DNA of 49,734 bases, taken from the NCBI GenBank assembly GCA_902798825.1, contig CADBYI010000032.1, forward strand, positions 1-49,734. The letters run 5' to 3'. The position numbers and the translations under genes are program-made. Below are positions 17,042 through 27,000 of this stretch, one piece after another. The stretch comes from an uncultured Eubacteriales bacterium. GTDB taxonomy: Bacteria; Bacillota; Clostridia; Christensenellales; CAG-138. The notes beneath the pieces were generated by a model. It was not told the DNA's origin and searched no databases. It was given only the letters and a program-made list of their open reading frames with translations. The first letter of the stretch is position 1. Each line of letters opens with the position of its first letter.

Positions 17042-17070
17042 TTTACTTGTCCTTGTTTGTATGATACAAT
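17042..17070 (+). promoter_or_regulatory. Promoter and LysR-type operator in front of lysR
   Basis: TTTACT and TACAAT are separated by 17 bases. A 13-bp perfect palindrome, TTGTATGATACAA (17057-17069), overlaps the -10 element and fits the T-N11-A core of LysR-regulator boxes. The overlap would allow autorepression of lysR and control of divergent tctC. A second inverted repeat (CACAAT with ATTGTG) lies at 17111-17128, just before the ribosome site. Confidence 0.5.
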
Positions 17071-17139
17071 GAGTTCGTCTAAAATGGAAACAGTTAATTT
17101 TTTAATTTTGCACAATATTTTTATTGTGAGGGTGTGTCC

Positions 17140-18123
17140 ATGAATCTACGGAGCCTGGAATACTTTCTGGTGGTCACGGAGGAGATGAGCTTCTCCCGGG
17201 CCGCGGAGCGCCTCTTCATCACCCAGCAGGCCCTCAGCAGCCATATCAAGCGCCTGGAGGACGAGTACGACGCCGTGCTGTTCCACCGCAAGCCAACCCT
17301 CTCCCTGACCCAGAAGGGGGAGGAGCTGCGCTATTGGGCCAATCGCATCCTCTCCGCGGAGAAGAATCTGCGGGCCAATCTCTATGACATCGGCACCAAC
17401 TGCCGGGGGCATATCCGCCTGGGTGTGGCCCGACTGCGGGCCAACCGGATGATGCCGGAGATCATGAGCCGCTATAGCAAAATCTATCCCAACGTGTCCA
17501 TCGAGGTGGCGGACGGCAACACGGACGTGTATCAGGGGCTGCTGCAGGACAACAAGCTGGATATGTACATCGGGTCCAACGTGGACGTCAGGGCCAACGA
17601 GGTGGAGCTGCGGCTGGTGAGCGAGGCCATCTGGGCCTGCGCCACCCCGGAGCTGCTGGAGCGGCATCTGGCGGAAAGCGGCCGGACGCTGGACGAGTTC
17701 CTGGCGGAAGGGGCGGACATACGCACCCTGCCGAAGATCCCGCTGCTGGTCCACCAATCCTCCAACCGTAGCCGCCGGGACCTGGACAGATTCTACTATG
17801 ACGCCGGCATCCGTCCCAACGTCTATTTTGAATGCAACTCCCAGCCCCTGCTTTATGACCTGGCCAAGCGGGGCATGGGCATGGCCTTTTTGTCCCCCAT
17901 CGTGCTGTACAGCAGCTGGAAGGAGACCAACGGCCAGCTGCCCAACCTTTGCGCCTTCTCCCTGGGCAAGTCGCTCCCCAAAAGGGCCCTGTCCCTGGTC
18001 TATCATCGGGACGATCCCATGCCCCAGTTCGCCCGGGATTTTATCTGCGTGGCCCAGGAGGTTTTCGCTTCCTACGGCCGTCTGTTGGATTTCGAGGAGC
18101 GATTCCACGGCAACAACAGCTGA
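17140..18123 (+). CDS. LysR-family transcriptional regulator of the tct operon
   Basis: A 327-residue regulator. The N-terminal winged helix-turn-helix spans about residues 1-60 (SFSRAAERLFITQQALSSHI contains the HTH). The LysR effector-binding domain begins near residue 90 (HIRLGVARLR). The C-terminal part has the usual GMGMAFLSP loop. It is divergent from tctC, the classic position for a regulator of that operon, so it probably responds to the imported acid or a product of it. The ATG at 17140 is preferred over the GTG at 17134 because GAGGG lies seven bases upstream. Confidence 0.9.
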   Translation: MNLRSLEYFLVVTEEMSFSRAAERLFITQQALSSHIKRLEDEYDAVLFHRKPTLSLTQKGEELRYWANRILSAEKNLRANLYDIGTNCRGHIRLGVARLRANRMMPEIMSRYSKIYPNVSIEVADGNTDVYQGLLQDNKLDMYIGSNVDVRANEVELRLVSEAIWACATPELLERHLAESGRTLDEFLAEGADIRTLPKIPLLVHQSSNRSRRDLDRFYYDAGIRPNVYFECNSQPLLYDLAKRGMGMAFLSPIVLYSSWKETNGQLPNLCAFSLGKSLPKRALSLVYHRDDPMPQFARDFICVAQEVFASYGRLLDFEERFHGNNS

Positions 18124-18142
18124 CACGCCCCCTTATACGGAC

Positions 18143-18190
18143 AAAAGGCCATGTGCAGGAACGGTCTTTCCCGCACATGGCTTTTCTTTT
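18143..18190. terminator. Bidirectional terminator between lysR and the anti-sigma gene
   Basis: AAAAGGCCATGTGC pairs with GCACATGGCTTTT (one bulge) and is followed by CTTTTTG on the plus strand. The A-run on the 5' side lets it serve the converging gene as well. Confidence 0.8.
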
Positions 18191-18281
18191 TGTGCGCCAA
18201 GAAATCTGACGCCCGGTTGCGCTTTTTGCTTTTCCGGTCAGGAGCGAGCGATACCGGTCGCTCTTTCGGGTGGCTCCGGCC

Positions 18282-19663
18282 TTACGGCAAGGGCAGCTCC
18301 TCAACGGTGGCCAGTTCCTGCCCTGCCAGATCAAAGTTCCAGGTCATGGAACCCGCGGGGATGTCCATGGTCCAGTCCTCCCCGGTGGGCTCGCCGTTGA
18401 GGGCGGTGCCGTAGTATTCCGTCATCCGGAGGGTCACGCCCTGCTCCTTCGCCTTCTCATACTCCGAGGGGAAGATGGGCAGGATCACCGTGTTCTCGCC
18501 GAATTTGCCCCAGTTCTCATGGCCCACAGGGAGCCACTCGCCCTCCTGGCCGATCCGATACTCGATGTACAGCCCGTGCCACTTGCCCTCCCGGTTGGGA
18601 TAGAGCAGGGAGCTTTTCATAGCCTCGGCCCAATCCGTGGGGGCTTCCTTCACGGTGTAGGTCACATACACGCCGGTCTGCCGATAGCGAATCTCCTCTT
18701 TGAGGACCACCCCGTCCAGGCTCACCCGCCGGTTGTACATGCGGGGCTTGTCGGGATCGGTCCAATCGTCCACGGTCAGCACATAGCTGCCGGAAAGCTT
18801 CCGCTCCGTGACCTGCGCCGGGGCCACCTCCGTGCCCGCTGCCGCATCGAAGGAGAAGGTGTAAAAGAGCTTCGCCACGTTCCCGATGGGCGCAGCTTCG
18901 CCACGTTCCCGATGGGCGCCAGGTCCTCCACCCGAGCGTCCCTGAGGCCGATCTCCACGGTCAGCTCCACCCGGCCCGAACTGGGGAAGGTCACGTCCTG
19001 CTGGTCCAGGATCACGTCGGTGTACAGGGTGGCCCAGCTGTCGGTGCCCATCTCGGGGTTGACGCCTCCGCCGCTCGACTCGATGGGGTAGGCCATGCTG
19101 TCCCCTTCCTTGCGGAAGCTCATGTTGTCCACCAGGGCGTCCACCCACTGGCCCTCCACGTCCGGCCATTTGAAGGCCTGGGCGTGATCCGTGTTGAGGC
19201 GGATATTGAAGGCCAGGGTGTCCGCCTCAGTATATTTGGGCTGGCCCTGCTTTACCCGAAAATCGTCCAGCACCTGGGCGTCCTCGAACTCCGGCAGCAT
19301 GACGAAGGAGTAGCTCCCCGTCTTCGGTGCGGCGGATTCGATGGCCTGTTCCACGTCGGGGATGGTCTTGCCCTGCTCCTCCCGCTTCTCCTTGGCGGTC
19401 TCCATATAGCTGGTGGGGGAGTAGTTGTCCCTGAGCCACATGCCCGCCGCCACCGCCGTGCCGCCCAGGAGCAGCACCGCCGCCGCCACCAGGGGCAGCA
19501 GCCACTTCTTTTTCAGCCGCGGACCGGCAAAGGTTCTCTCCTTTCGCTCGCTGCGGCAAGCGGCCAGACTCCGCTCCACCGCGTCATAGAATGAATCGGG
19601 GGTATCGGGCAAAGCGTCACGCACGTGACGCACGTCCTGCACGTTATATCGCTTGTTTTCCAT
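18282..19663 (-). CDS. DUF4179-type membrane anti-sigma factor, frameshifted by a 26-bp tandem duplication
   Basis: The gene is broken into two overlapping frames. The upstream frame (19663 down to about 18890) encodes a cytosolic N-terminus of about 50 residues, one membrane helix near residues 54-75 (WLLPLVAAAVLLLGG) and an extracytoplasmic domain. The downstream frame continues with a beta-rich DUF4179/DUF5643-like region to VEELPLP. An exact 26-bp tandem duplication (18868-18919) lies at the switch point. Removing one copy joins LAPIGNVAKL directly to FYTFSF and restores a 451-residue protein. Without repair, the first frame ends at 18776 after an out-of-frame tail. The start overlaps the sigma gene stop by 20 bases, the standard arrangement for a sigma/anti-sigma pair, and the protein should hold the sigma factor at the membrane. 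Confidence 0.82.
18868..18919. repeat. Exact 26-bp tandem duplication inside the anti-sigma gene
   Basis: Positions 18868-18893 and 18894-18919 are identical over all 26 bases. 26 is not a multiple of three, so the extra copy shifts the frame. Confidence 0.97.
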
Positions 19664-20135
19664 TGTACTCCTCCTCCAGGATCGCTCGTAATGCTTTTTT
19701 CGCCCGGGATATCCGGGACTTCACCGTGCCCACGGGGGCATCTGTGATCTCGGCGATTTCCCCTAAGTCATATCCCTCCTGCTGCAGCAGCAGGCTGATT
19801 CGCTGGTTCTCGGGGAGCTGGCGCAGGGCTGAACGCAGATCCAGCCGGCATGCGCTGTCCCCCTCCGGGGCGGCCTCCTCTGGCAGCTCCTCCACAGGGG
19901 TCAGCCGCCGCCGCTTGCGCAGCAGGGTATAGGCTTCGTTTCGCAATATCCGCAAAAACCAGGCCCGAAAGCTGTCCCACCTTTTGAGCTTGTCCCGGCC
20001 CTCATAGGCCCGGAGGATCGCTTCGCTCATGGCGTCCTCGCAGTCGGCCCGGTTCCCCAGGATGAGATAGGACACCGCAAAGGCCGTGTCGGTCAGCGCC
20101 CGTATCTCCTGGGCAAAGGCATCTGTTGAGATCAT
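19644..20135 (-). CDS. ECF-type RNA polymerase sigma factor
   Basis: A 163-residue sigma-70 family factor of the extracytoplasmic-function group. It contains only region 2 (about residues 15-75, including DCEDAMSEAILRAYEG and the promoter-melting FRAWFLRILRNEAY) and region 4 (about 100-155, with the helix-turn-helix DLGEIAEITDAPVGTVKSRI), with no region 1 or 3. It directs RNA polymerase to a small regulon when released from the membrane anti-sigma factor encoded immediately downstream with overlap. A sigma-A-like promoter and a GAAC-N4-GTTC palindrome lie upstream. The stimulus is unknown; cell-envelope stress is the usual inference. Confidence 0.92.
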   Translation of the reverse strand: MISTDAFAQEIRALTDTAFAVSYLILGNRADCEDAMSEAILRAYEGRDKLKRWDSFRAWFLRILRNEAYTLLRKRRRLTPVEELPEEAAPEGDSACRLDLRSALRQLPENQRISLLLQQEGYDLGEIAEITDAPVGTVKSRISRAKKALRAILEEEYNGKQAI

Positions 20136-20160
20136 GTTCCTTCCTCTCTTTGTTCTTCCT

Positions 20161-20174
20161 CGAACGATCGTTCT
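20161..20174. promoter_or_regulatory. Possible LexA (SOS) box upstream of the ECF sigma gene
   Basis: CGAACGATCGTTCT contains the palindrome GAACGATCGTTC, matching the GAAC-N4-GTTC core of the Bacillota LexA/DinR box. It lies in the leader between the -10 element (20215-20220) and the sigma start. A single short match can arise by chance. Confidence 0.4.
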
Positions 20175-20214
20175 ACCCTAAAGACGCACGAGGGCACGAA
20201 AAGGTTCCCTCCCC

Positions 20215-20243
20215 ATTGTACTCTTTGCAAAAGTCCTGTACAA
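20215..20243 (-). promoter_or_regulatory. Sigma-A promoter for the ECF sigma operon
   Basis: On the minus strand, TTGTAC and TACAAT are separated by 17 bases. The leader to the sigma start is about 70 bases and contains the possible LexA box. Confidence 0.65.
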
Positions 20244-20265
20244 GCTCGGGAAAATCGGCTAAAAT
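20237..20265 (+). promoter_or_regulatory. Possible promoter for thpR-addBA-rsmF
   Basis: TGTACA and TAAAAT are separated by 17 bases, 30 bases upstream of the thpR start. Its -35 element overlaps the divergent sigma promoter's -35, so the two may compete. Confidence 0.45.
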
Positions 20266-20295
20266 ACCCATATCAGAGAATGGGGGAGAAGACAA

Positions 20296-20820
20296 ATGAG
20301 ACTGTTCATCGCCGTGCCGCTGCCCAGGGATGTGCAAAAGAAGGTGTATGCCTTCGAGCAGGCCCTGAAAGAGGCGTCCACCGGGGGTCGGTTCGTGCCC
20401 CAGGGGAACCACCACGTGACCTTGCGGTTCATCGGGGAGAGCAACGACCTGGCCGACATCGCCTTCGCCATGGACCAGGCTGTGTCCGACGCCCGGCCCT
20501 TCACCCTGAAGCTGGGGGGCTACGGCTATTTCGACCACGGCGGCGCCCGGACAAGCTATCTAAAGGCCGAGGGGGACCTGGACGAGCTCTACCGCATCCA
20601 CGAGATGCTGGAGGCGAACCTGTGGGAACGGGGCTTCTGCAAGGGCAAGGGGCGGCTCGTCCCCCACGTGACGCTGGGCCGGGCCGTGGAGCACGGGGAC
20701 ATCTCCCACCTCGTTCCCCCGGAAAACGCCAGCTTCCGGGTCAATTCCATCGTTTTATATGAGAGCGCCAACGAGAAAGGCAGGATGGTGTACACGCCGG
20801 TGCACACCGCCCGGTTCTGA
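20296..20820 (+). CDS. thpR: RNA 2',3'-cyclic phosphodiesterase
   Basis: A 174-residue member of the 2H phosphoesterase (LigT-like) family, which opens 2',3'-cyclic phosphate ends of RNA to 2'-phosphates. Both catalytic HxT motifs are present: H40-V-T42 (NHHVTLRF) and H124-V-T126 (PHVTLGRA). The length is typical of the family. GGGGGAG stands before the ATG. The stop codon overlaps the addB start (TGATG type), making it the first gene of a four-gene coupled operon with recombination and rRNA methylation genes. The biological substrate in bacteria is not well settled. Confidence 0.9.
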   Translation: MRLFIAVPLPRDVQKKVYAFEQALKEASTGGRFVPQGNHHVTLRFIGESNDLADIAFAMDQAVSDARPFTLKLGGYGYFDHGGARTSYLKAEGDLDELYRIHEMLEANLWERGFCKGKGRLVPHVTLGRAVEHGDISHLVPPENASFRVNSIVLYESANEKGRMVYTPVHTARF

Positions 20821-23800
20821 TGGGCGCTCCCCTGACCGTTTGGATGGGCCGTTCGGGGAGCGGCAAGAGCACCCGCCTCTACGACCGGCTCTGCGCCCAT
20901 GCCCAGCGGGGGGAGCGGGCCACGCTGGTGGTGGCGGAGCAATACACCTTCGAGGTGGAGAAAGCCCTGTGCAGCCGGCTCGGGGGTCTGTTGGGGGTCC
21001 AGGTGCTGTCCTTCTCCCGGCTTTGCGAGCGGGTCCTGCAGGAGCAGGGGAACGATCTGCCCGTCATCGGCGGCCCGGGGCGGCGGATGATTTTGAAAAA
21101 GGCCGCCCTGAACCACAAAAGCGAGCTGACCCTCTTCGGCCGGGTGGCGGAGAGCCGGGGCTTCGTGGAGAAGATGGACGAGATCGTCACCCGCTGCAAG
21201 CAAAGCGGCGCCCGGCCCGAGGACCTCTTGCGGGCGGCGGAGCAGCTCCCCCAGGGGAGCCAGCTTCGGGGGAAGATGGCGGACATCGCCCTGCTCTACG
21301 GGGCCAGCGAGGCCTTTCTGCAGGATCGGTATCTGACGGAAAGCGATCTCTGGGATCGAGCCGGGGAGGCCCTTGCCGGGTCCTTCCTCACGGGAACGGA
21401 CCTGTATGTGGACGGCATCGACATCCCCAGCCGCCAGCTGTTCCGGCTCATGGGACGGCTGCTGAAGGTGTGCCGGACCGTGACCGTGACGCTGCGCATG
21501 GACCCGGACGGGAGGGACGGGGACCTGTTTGCCCCGGATATCCGCACCTATTATAAGCTCCAGCAGGTGGCCCAGGAGGCGGGCAGCTCCTTCTTCACCG
21601 AGGGCTGCTGCAAGGACAAGCCCCGGCCCGCGGAGCTGAAGCATCTGGAAAAACACCTCTTTGCCCAGGACGAAGCCCTGTTTCCCGACCCCGCCCCGGC
21701 CCTGGTTTTGTGGGCTTCGGCGGATCGGGAGGAGGAGGCGGAGCGCTGCGCCCAGGAAGTGATGGAGCTGGTCCGCCGGGGGTATCGCTATCGGGACATG
21801 GCGGTGATGGTCACCGACGGCGCGGGGTACGTGTCCCGGGTCCGCCGGGCCTTCGCCCGGAAAAACATCCCCCTCTTTTACGACGCCACCCGGCCCGTCA
21901 CGGGCCACAGCGCCATGGACATGATCCTTTCCGCCGTCCGCTTCGTGGAGTCCCACAGCATGGAGGACGCCCTCCACATCCTGAAAAGCGGCTACGCCCC
22001 CTGCACCGTCAGCGAGGGGGAGATATTCGAAAACTACGTCCTTCGCTACGGTCTCTTCGGCAACAGCCTATCCAGCCCCTTCACTTTCGGGGAGGTACCC
22101 GAGGAGGCGGAGCGGGTCCGCGCGGCCCTCTATCCGCCCTTGGAGCATTTGAAGGCCGGCTGCGGTCGGGGCACCACCGGCGAGGAGAAGGCCCGGGCAG
22201 TCTACACCTATATGGAGGAAACGGGCCTTCGGGATCGGCTGCGGGAGCAGGGGGAGGCCCTCGTCGCCGCGGGCCGTCCCAACGCCGGGGAGCTGTTCAG
22301 CCAGGTCTACACCATCCTGAGCGGCCTTTTGAGCGACATTGCCGCCATCTGGGGCCGGGACCCGTTGAGTCAAAAGGAGTTTTTGTCCCTCCTGGAGGAG
22401 GGGGCCCGGGCCTCCACCATGGGGGTCCTGCCCGGCATGGCGGACCAGGTCATCCTGGGAGACTTCGCCCGAACCCGGACCCCGGCGGTGCCGGTGCTGT
22501 TCGTGTTGGGCTGCAGCGAAGGGCTGCTGCCCCCGGCCCGGACCGACGACGAGCTCATCTCCGACGGGGAACTGTCCCTCCTTGCGGAGCAGGGGCTGGA
22601 GCTGTGGACCGGCACCGAGGCCCTGACCGAGATGGAGCGCCTGGAGCTCTACACCGCCTTCAACAAAGCCCAGGAGAAAATCTATTTCAGCTATGCCTAC
22701 TCTGCCGACGGGGAGGAGCAATCCCCCTCGCCCCTTTTGGGCCGGATACGTCGGCTGTTCCCGAAGATCAAAACCCTGGACGCCCATGACGAGGAGACCT
22801 ATCCCTCGGACCGGGAGGGGAGCTTCCGCCGGCTGGTCCGGGAGCTGGCCCTCTACGAGCAGGAGGGGCTCCGGGGCCCGGAGCTCACCGCCCAGCGGGC
22901 CTACTTTGCCGGGGATCAGGACTACGGCCCCCGGCTCCGACGGGCCGAAGCGGCCCTCCGCGAGGGCATCTCTCCCGCCCCCTTTGGCCGCGCTTTGGCG
23001 GAGCGGATGTACGGCGCCGCCCCCGCCATGAGCGCCAGCCGATTGGAGCAGTTCAACCGCTGCCCCTTCTCCCACTATGTAAAATACGGCCTCAGGGCCA
23101 AGGAGCGGCCCGAGAGCCGGGAGGAGGCCGCCGACGCGGGCACCTTCCTCCACGATGCCCTGGACGCCTTTTTGAAGCGGGTGAAGGATTTGAATTGCAG
23201 CTGGGCCACCCTCACCGAGGAGCAGGCGGACCAGCTGGTGGACGAGATCCTGCCTCCCCTCATCGCCACCCACAACGACGGCATCTTCCTGCGGGACAAG
23301 CGCCTGGGAGAGGCGTTGTTTTTGCGGATCGATTCCGTGAAGAAGTGCGCCCGGTCCATCCTGCGCCAGATGCAGGCCGGGTCCTACCGGCCCTATGAGA
23401 CGGAGCTGGCCTTCGGCCCCGGCGCCCCCTTTCCGCCCCTGCGGCTCACCGCCGACGACGGGCGGACCGTCCAGCTCTACGGCCGGATCGACCGGGTGGA
23501 CAAGAGCCCCGACGGGTTCTACCGGATCATCGACTATAAGATGGGGGATCGGAAGTTCGAGCCCGCCAAGATCGCCAAGGGGTTGAGCTTGCAGCTGCCT
23601 CTGTACCTGGCCGCGGTGGAGGGTCTCGACGGGAAGATGGGCGGCATGTACTATATGCCCCTGTCCCTGCCCGCCCCCAAGGAGGGGGAGGAGAAACGCC
23701 ACGTGCTCCGGGGCGTCACCGCCGGGAGCGACGAATCCCTGGCGGCATTGGAGCGGGGCCTGGACGGAAAGTCCCAGATCGTTCAGGGCCTTAGACGGAA

Positions 23801-24062
23801 CAAGGACGGGAAGCTCAGCGGCAACGTGTGCCGCCAGGAGGACATGGCGGTCCTCACCCGGGAGGCTGTGGCCGTGGCGGAGCGGACGGTGAGGGACATG
23901 GATCGGGGCGAAGCGGCCGTCACCCCCTACAAGGGGGCCTGCAAGTGGTGCCCCTATGTGTCCGTGTGCCGCTATGATCGGCAGCAAAAGGGCTGCTTCG
24001 AGCGGGACGCCGGCAGGATGACCGTGGCGGAATTGATCGAAATGGCGGGGAAATTGAAATGA
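20820..24062 (+). CDS. addB: Helicase-exonuclease AddAB, subunit AddB
   Basis: The 1080-residue B subunit of the AddAB helicase-nuclease, which resects double-strand breaks up to Chi-like sites for RecA loading. The Walker A-like GRSGSGKS lies at residues 10-17. The C-terminal nuclease domain has GTFLHDAL and a DxxD...DYKMG core (RIDRVDKSPDGFYRIIDYKMG region). Four cysteines expected to hold a 4Fe-4S cluster are present with the B. subtilis spacing: C748, then C1041, C1044 and C1050 (CxxCx5C). Start and stop overlap thpR and addA by ATGA/TGATG junctions, so the subunits are made in coupled fashion. Confidence 0.95.
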   Translation: MGAPLTVWMGRSGSGKSTRLYDRLCAHAQRGERATLVVAEQYTFEVEKALCSRLGGLLGVQVLSFSRLCERVLQEQGNDLPVIGGPGRRMILKKAALNHKSELTLFGRVAESRGFVEKMDEIVTRCKQSGARPEDLLRAAEQLPQGSQLRGKMADIALLYGASEAFLQDRYLTESDLWDRAGEALAGSFLTGTDLYVDGIDIPSRQLFRLMGRLLKVCRTVTVTLRMDPDGRDGDLFAPDIRTYYKLQQVAQEAGSSFFTEGCCKDKPRPAELKHLEKHLFAQDEALFPDPAPALVLWASADREEEAERCAQEVMELVRRGYRYRDMAVMVTDGAGYVSRVRRAFARKNIPLFYDATRPVTGHSAMDMILSAVRFVESHSMEDALHILKSGYAPCTVSEGEIFENYVLRYGLFGNSLSSPFTFGEVPEEAERVRAALYPPLEHLKAGCGRGTTGEEKARAVYTYMEETGLRDRLREQGEALVAAGRPNAGELFSQVYTILSGLLSDIAAIWGRDPLSQKEFLSLLEEGARASTMGVLPGMADQVILGDFARTRTPAVPVLFVLGCSEGLLPPARTDDELISDGELSLLAEQGLELWTGTEALTEMERLELYTAFNKAQEKIYFSYAYSADGEEQSPSPLLGRIRRLFPKIKTLDAHDEETYPSDREGSFRRLVRELALYEQEGLRGPELTAQRAYFAGDQDYGPRLRRAEAALREGISPAPFGRALAERMYGAAPAMSASRLEQFNRCPFSHYVKYGLRAKERPESREEAADAGTFLHDALDAFLKRVKDLNCSWATLTEEQADQLVDEILPPLIATHNDGIFLRDKRLGEALFLRIDSVKKCARSILRQMQAGSYRPYETELAFGPGAPFPPLRLTADDGRTVQLYGRIDRVDKSPDGFYRIIDYKMGDRKFEPAKIAKGLSLQLPLYLAAVEGLDGKMGGMYYMPLSLPAPKEGEEKRHVLRGVTAGSDESLAALERGLDGKSQIVQGLRRNKDGKLSGNVCRQEDMAVLTREAVAVAERTVRDMDRGEAAVTPYKGACKWCPYVSVCRYDRQQKGCFERDAGRMTVAELIEMAGKLK

Positions 24063-27000
24063 ACTGGGCCAGGGAACAGCAGCAGGCCATAGAGGAACAG
24101 GGGAATTTGATCGTGTCCGCCGCCGCCGGCGCGGGCAAGACCGCCGTGCTCACAGAGCGGGTGGTCCGCCTGGTGGAGGGGGGCATGGACATCGACCGGC
24201 TTTTGATCCTCACCTTCACCCGGGCCGCCGCCGCCCAGATGAAGGAGCGCATCCAGAACACCCTTCAAAAGCGGGCCGCCGAAACCGACGACGAGGCCCT
24301 GAAGGCCCGGCTCTACCGGCAGAGCGCCCGGTGCCCCAACGCCAGCATCTCCACCATCCACGCCTTCTGCCGCCGGGTGGTGAACCGGTATTTCCATCTG
24401 GTGGGCCTGTCCCCCTCGGCGGGGACGCTGGACGAAACGGAGAGCGCCGTGCTCCGGAAGGAAGCCCTGGACCAGGCGCTGACCGCCCTCGCCACCGAGG
24501 ACGCCTCCGGCTATCGGCTCCTTCTGCGGGCCTTCGAACGGGAGGACCCCCTCATGGAGGCGGTGAAGGCCCTGACCGGGTTTTTGATGGCCCAGCCGGA
24601 CCCCATGGGGTGGCTGGCGGAAGCGGAGGAAAAGCTCACCAGCCGACCTGCCTACGATCGGGCGGTGGACGTCTGCTTCAGGGAGGACAAGGCCACCTTC
24701 GAGGCGGCCCTCGCCGACCTTGTTCGGCTCAGGGACAGCTATCCCCCCAGCTGGGGGAATCTGATCGCCTATCTGGACGAGGTGATCCCCCACGCCCGGG
24801 GTGCCCTGCTCCAGGGGACCCCCGCCGCCTACTCCCAGGCCCTGTCCGCCGTGACCTTCGGCCGCATCAGCTACCCCAAGGACATGGACCCCCTGGACAA
24901 GAAGGCCCTGGAGAAGGCCCGGGAAAAGGTGAAGGACGAAGCTAAGGCCCAGCAGGAGACCTACGGCCAGGACGGGGAGGCCCAGTGGAACATCCATCTG
25001 TCCGGCGCCAAGGTCCTGGTGGCCCTCATCGGTCTTTGGCGGCGGCAGCAGGCCATCTATGACGGTATGAAGCGGGAGCGGGACCGGATCGACTTCAACG
25101 ATCTGGAGCACTTCTGCGCCAAAATTTTGGAGGACCCGGAGGCTGCCCGGGAGTATCGGGACCGGTTCACGGCCATCATCGTGGACGAGTACCAGGACAG
25201 CAACGCGGTCCAGGAGGCCATCCTGAACCGGATCAAGCGGCCCGACGATCTGTTCTTCGTGGGGGACGTGAAGCAGAGCATCTACGGCTTTCGCATGGCG
25301 GAGCCGGGGCTGTTCTTGGAGAAGCTCACCACCTTCACCGGGGACGCGGGCAAGCGGATCGACCTTAGCCACAACTTCCGCAGCAGCCCGGAGGTGCTGA
25401 CCGCGGTGAACCGGGTCTTCGAAAAGCTCATGGCCCCGGGGCAAAGCGCCGTCGTCTATGACGAAAAAGCGGCCCTGCGGCCCGGCATGCCCCAGCCAGA
25501 GGGGGCCGTGGAGCTCCATCTCATCGAAAAGAAGCCCGGGGAGGACGCCGAGGAAGGGGAGGACATGGACAGCGCCGAAGCGGAGGCCCGCTTCTGCGCC
25601 CGCCGCATCCGGGAGCTCATGGAAAACGAACTCTATCGGGAGACCCCGGAGGCGGAGCCCCGTCCCTATCGCTACGGGGACTTCGCCATATTGCTGCGCA
25701 GCACCCCAAACGCCCGTATCTTCGCCCGGACGCTGGCCCTGGGGGGCATCCCCTGCTACGCCCAGCTCACCGGGGGCTATTTCGAGTCCGTGGAGGTCAT
25801 GGTCATGCTGAACCTGCTGCGGATCATCGACAACCGACGGCAGGACATCCCCCTGCTCTCCGTGCTGCGCTCGGCGGTGGGGGGCTTCTCCCACGAGGAG
25901 CTGATCGATCTTAGGACCCGCTACCCCCAGGGGGAGCTGCTGGACTGCCTGCTCTCGGCGGCGGCGGACGACGAAACCTGCAAGGCCGCCCGGTTCCTGG
26001 GGCGGCTGGAGGGCTGGCGGCAGGAGAGCATGATCGCCACCGTGGAGGAGCTGTTGAGCCGCCTGCTGGACGAGACGGAGCTGTATGTGGAGATGGGGGC
26101 CCTGCCCGGCGGCATCCAGCGCCAGGCCAATCTGGACGCCCTGGTCAGCAAGGCTCAAAGCTACGACGCCACGGGCAGCTTCGGCCTCCATGGGTTTTTG
26201 AAGTATATGGATGACGCCCGGGACTCCGCCCGCTCCGGCGCGGCCCAGACGGTCCAAAGCGACGTGGTCCGGATCCTGTCCGTCCACAAGTCCAAGGGCC
26301 TGGAGTTCCCGGTGGTGTTCCTCTGCGAGCTGAACCGCCAGTTCAGCCGGGAGGGGGAAAACGCCCCGCTGCTGCTCCATCGGGAGCTGGGCATGGGCCT
26401 GTCCTTCGTGGACGAAAGCGGGATCAAGCGGGACCCTCTGTACCGCCGGGGCGTGAAGCTGCTGAACCGGCGGCAGCAGGTAGAGGAGGAGATGCGGGTG
26501 CTGTACGTGGCCATGACCCGGCCCAAGCGCCGCCTGGTCCTGGTGGGCTCCGAGAAGAACGCCCAGGAGACCCTGGACCGGTCCGAAGCCCTGACCCCCT
26601 ATGGGGTGTTGAGCGCCAGGTCCTTCCTCCGATGGCTGTTGCTGACGGCCCGGGACCATCTCCCTGTCACCGTCCACCCACGGGAGGAGTTTTTGATGCC
26701 CTCGGGCCAGAACCGGCCCGCCCTGCCCCCCGCGGACCCGGTGCTGGTCCAGGCCCTGCGCCGCCGCTACGCCTATGAATACCCCTTTGCCGAGGTGGCC
26801 GGGGTGCCCAACAAGACCTCGGTGACGGCCCTCTCGGACCAGCATACCCTGACCTTCTCGGAGCCTGCCTTCGCGGAGGCGGAGGGGGCCCTGCGCCGGG
26901 GCACGGACGTCCACGAGCTGCTGCGGCGGCTGCCGCTAAAGCCCCTGACGGAGACGGAGCTGGACGAATATCTCTCCGCCCACGAAGGGGCCCGCTACCG

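Noticed and set aside
23972..26914. Minus-strand open frame of 980 codons opposite addA
   Set aside because: It lacks any recognisable motif and sits exactly opposite conserved helicase motifs. In GC-rich DNA, stop codons are rare on the reverse frame.
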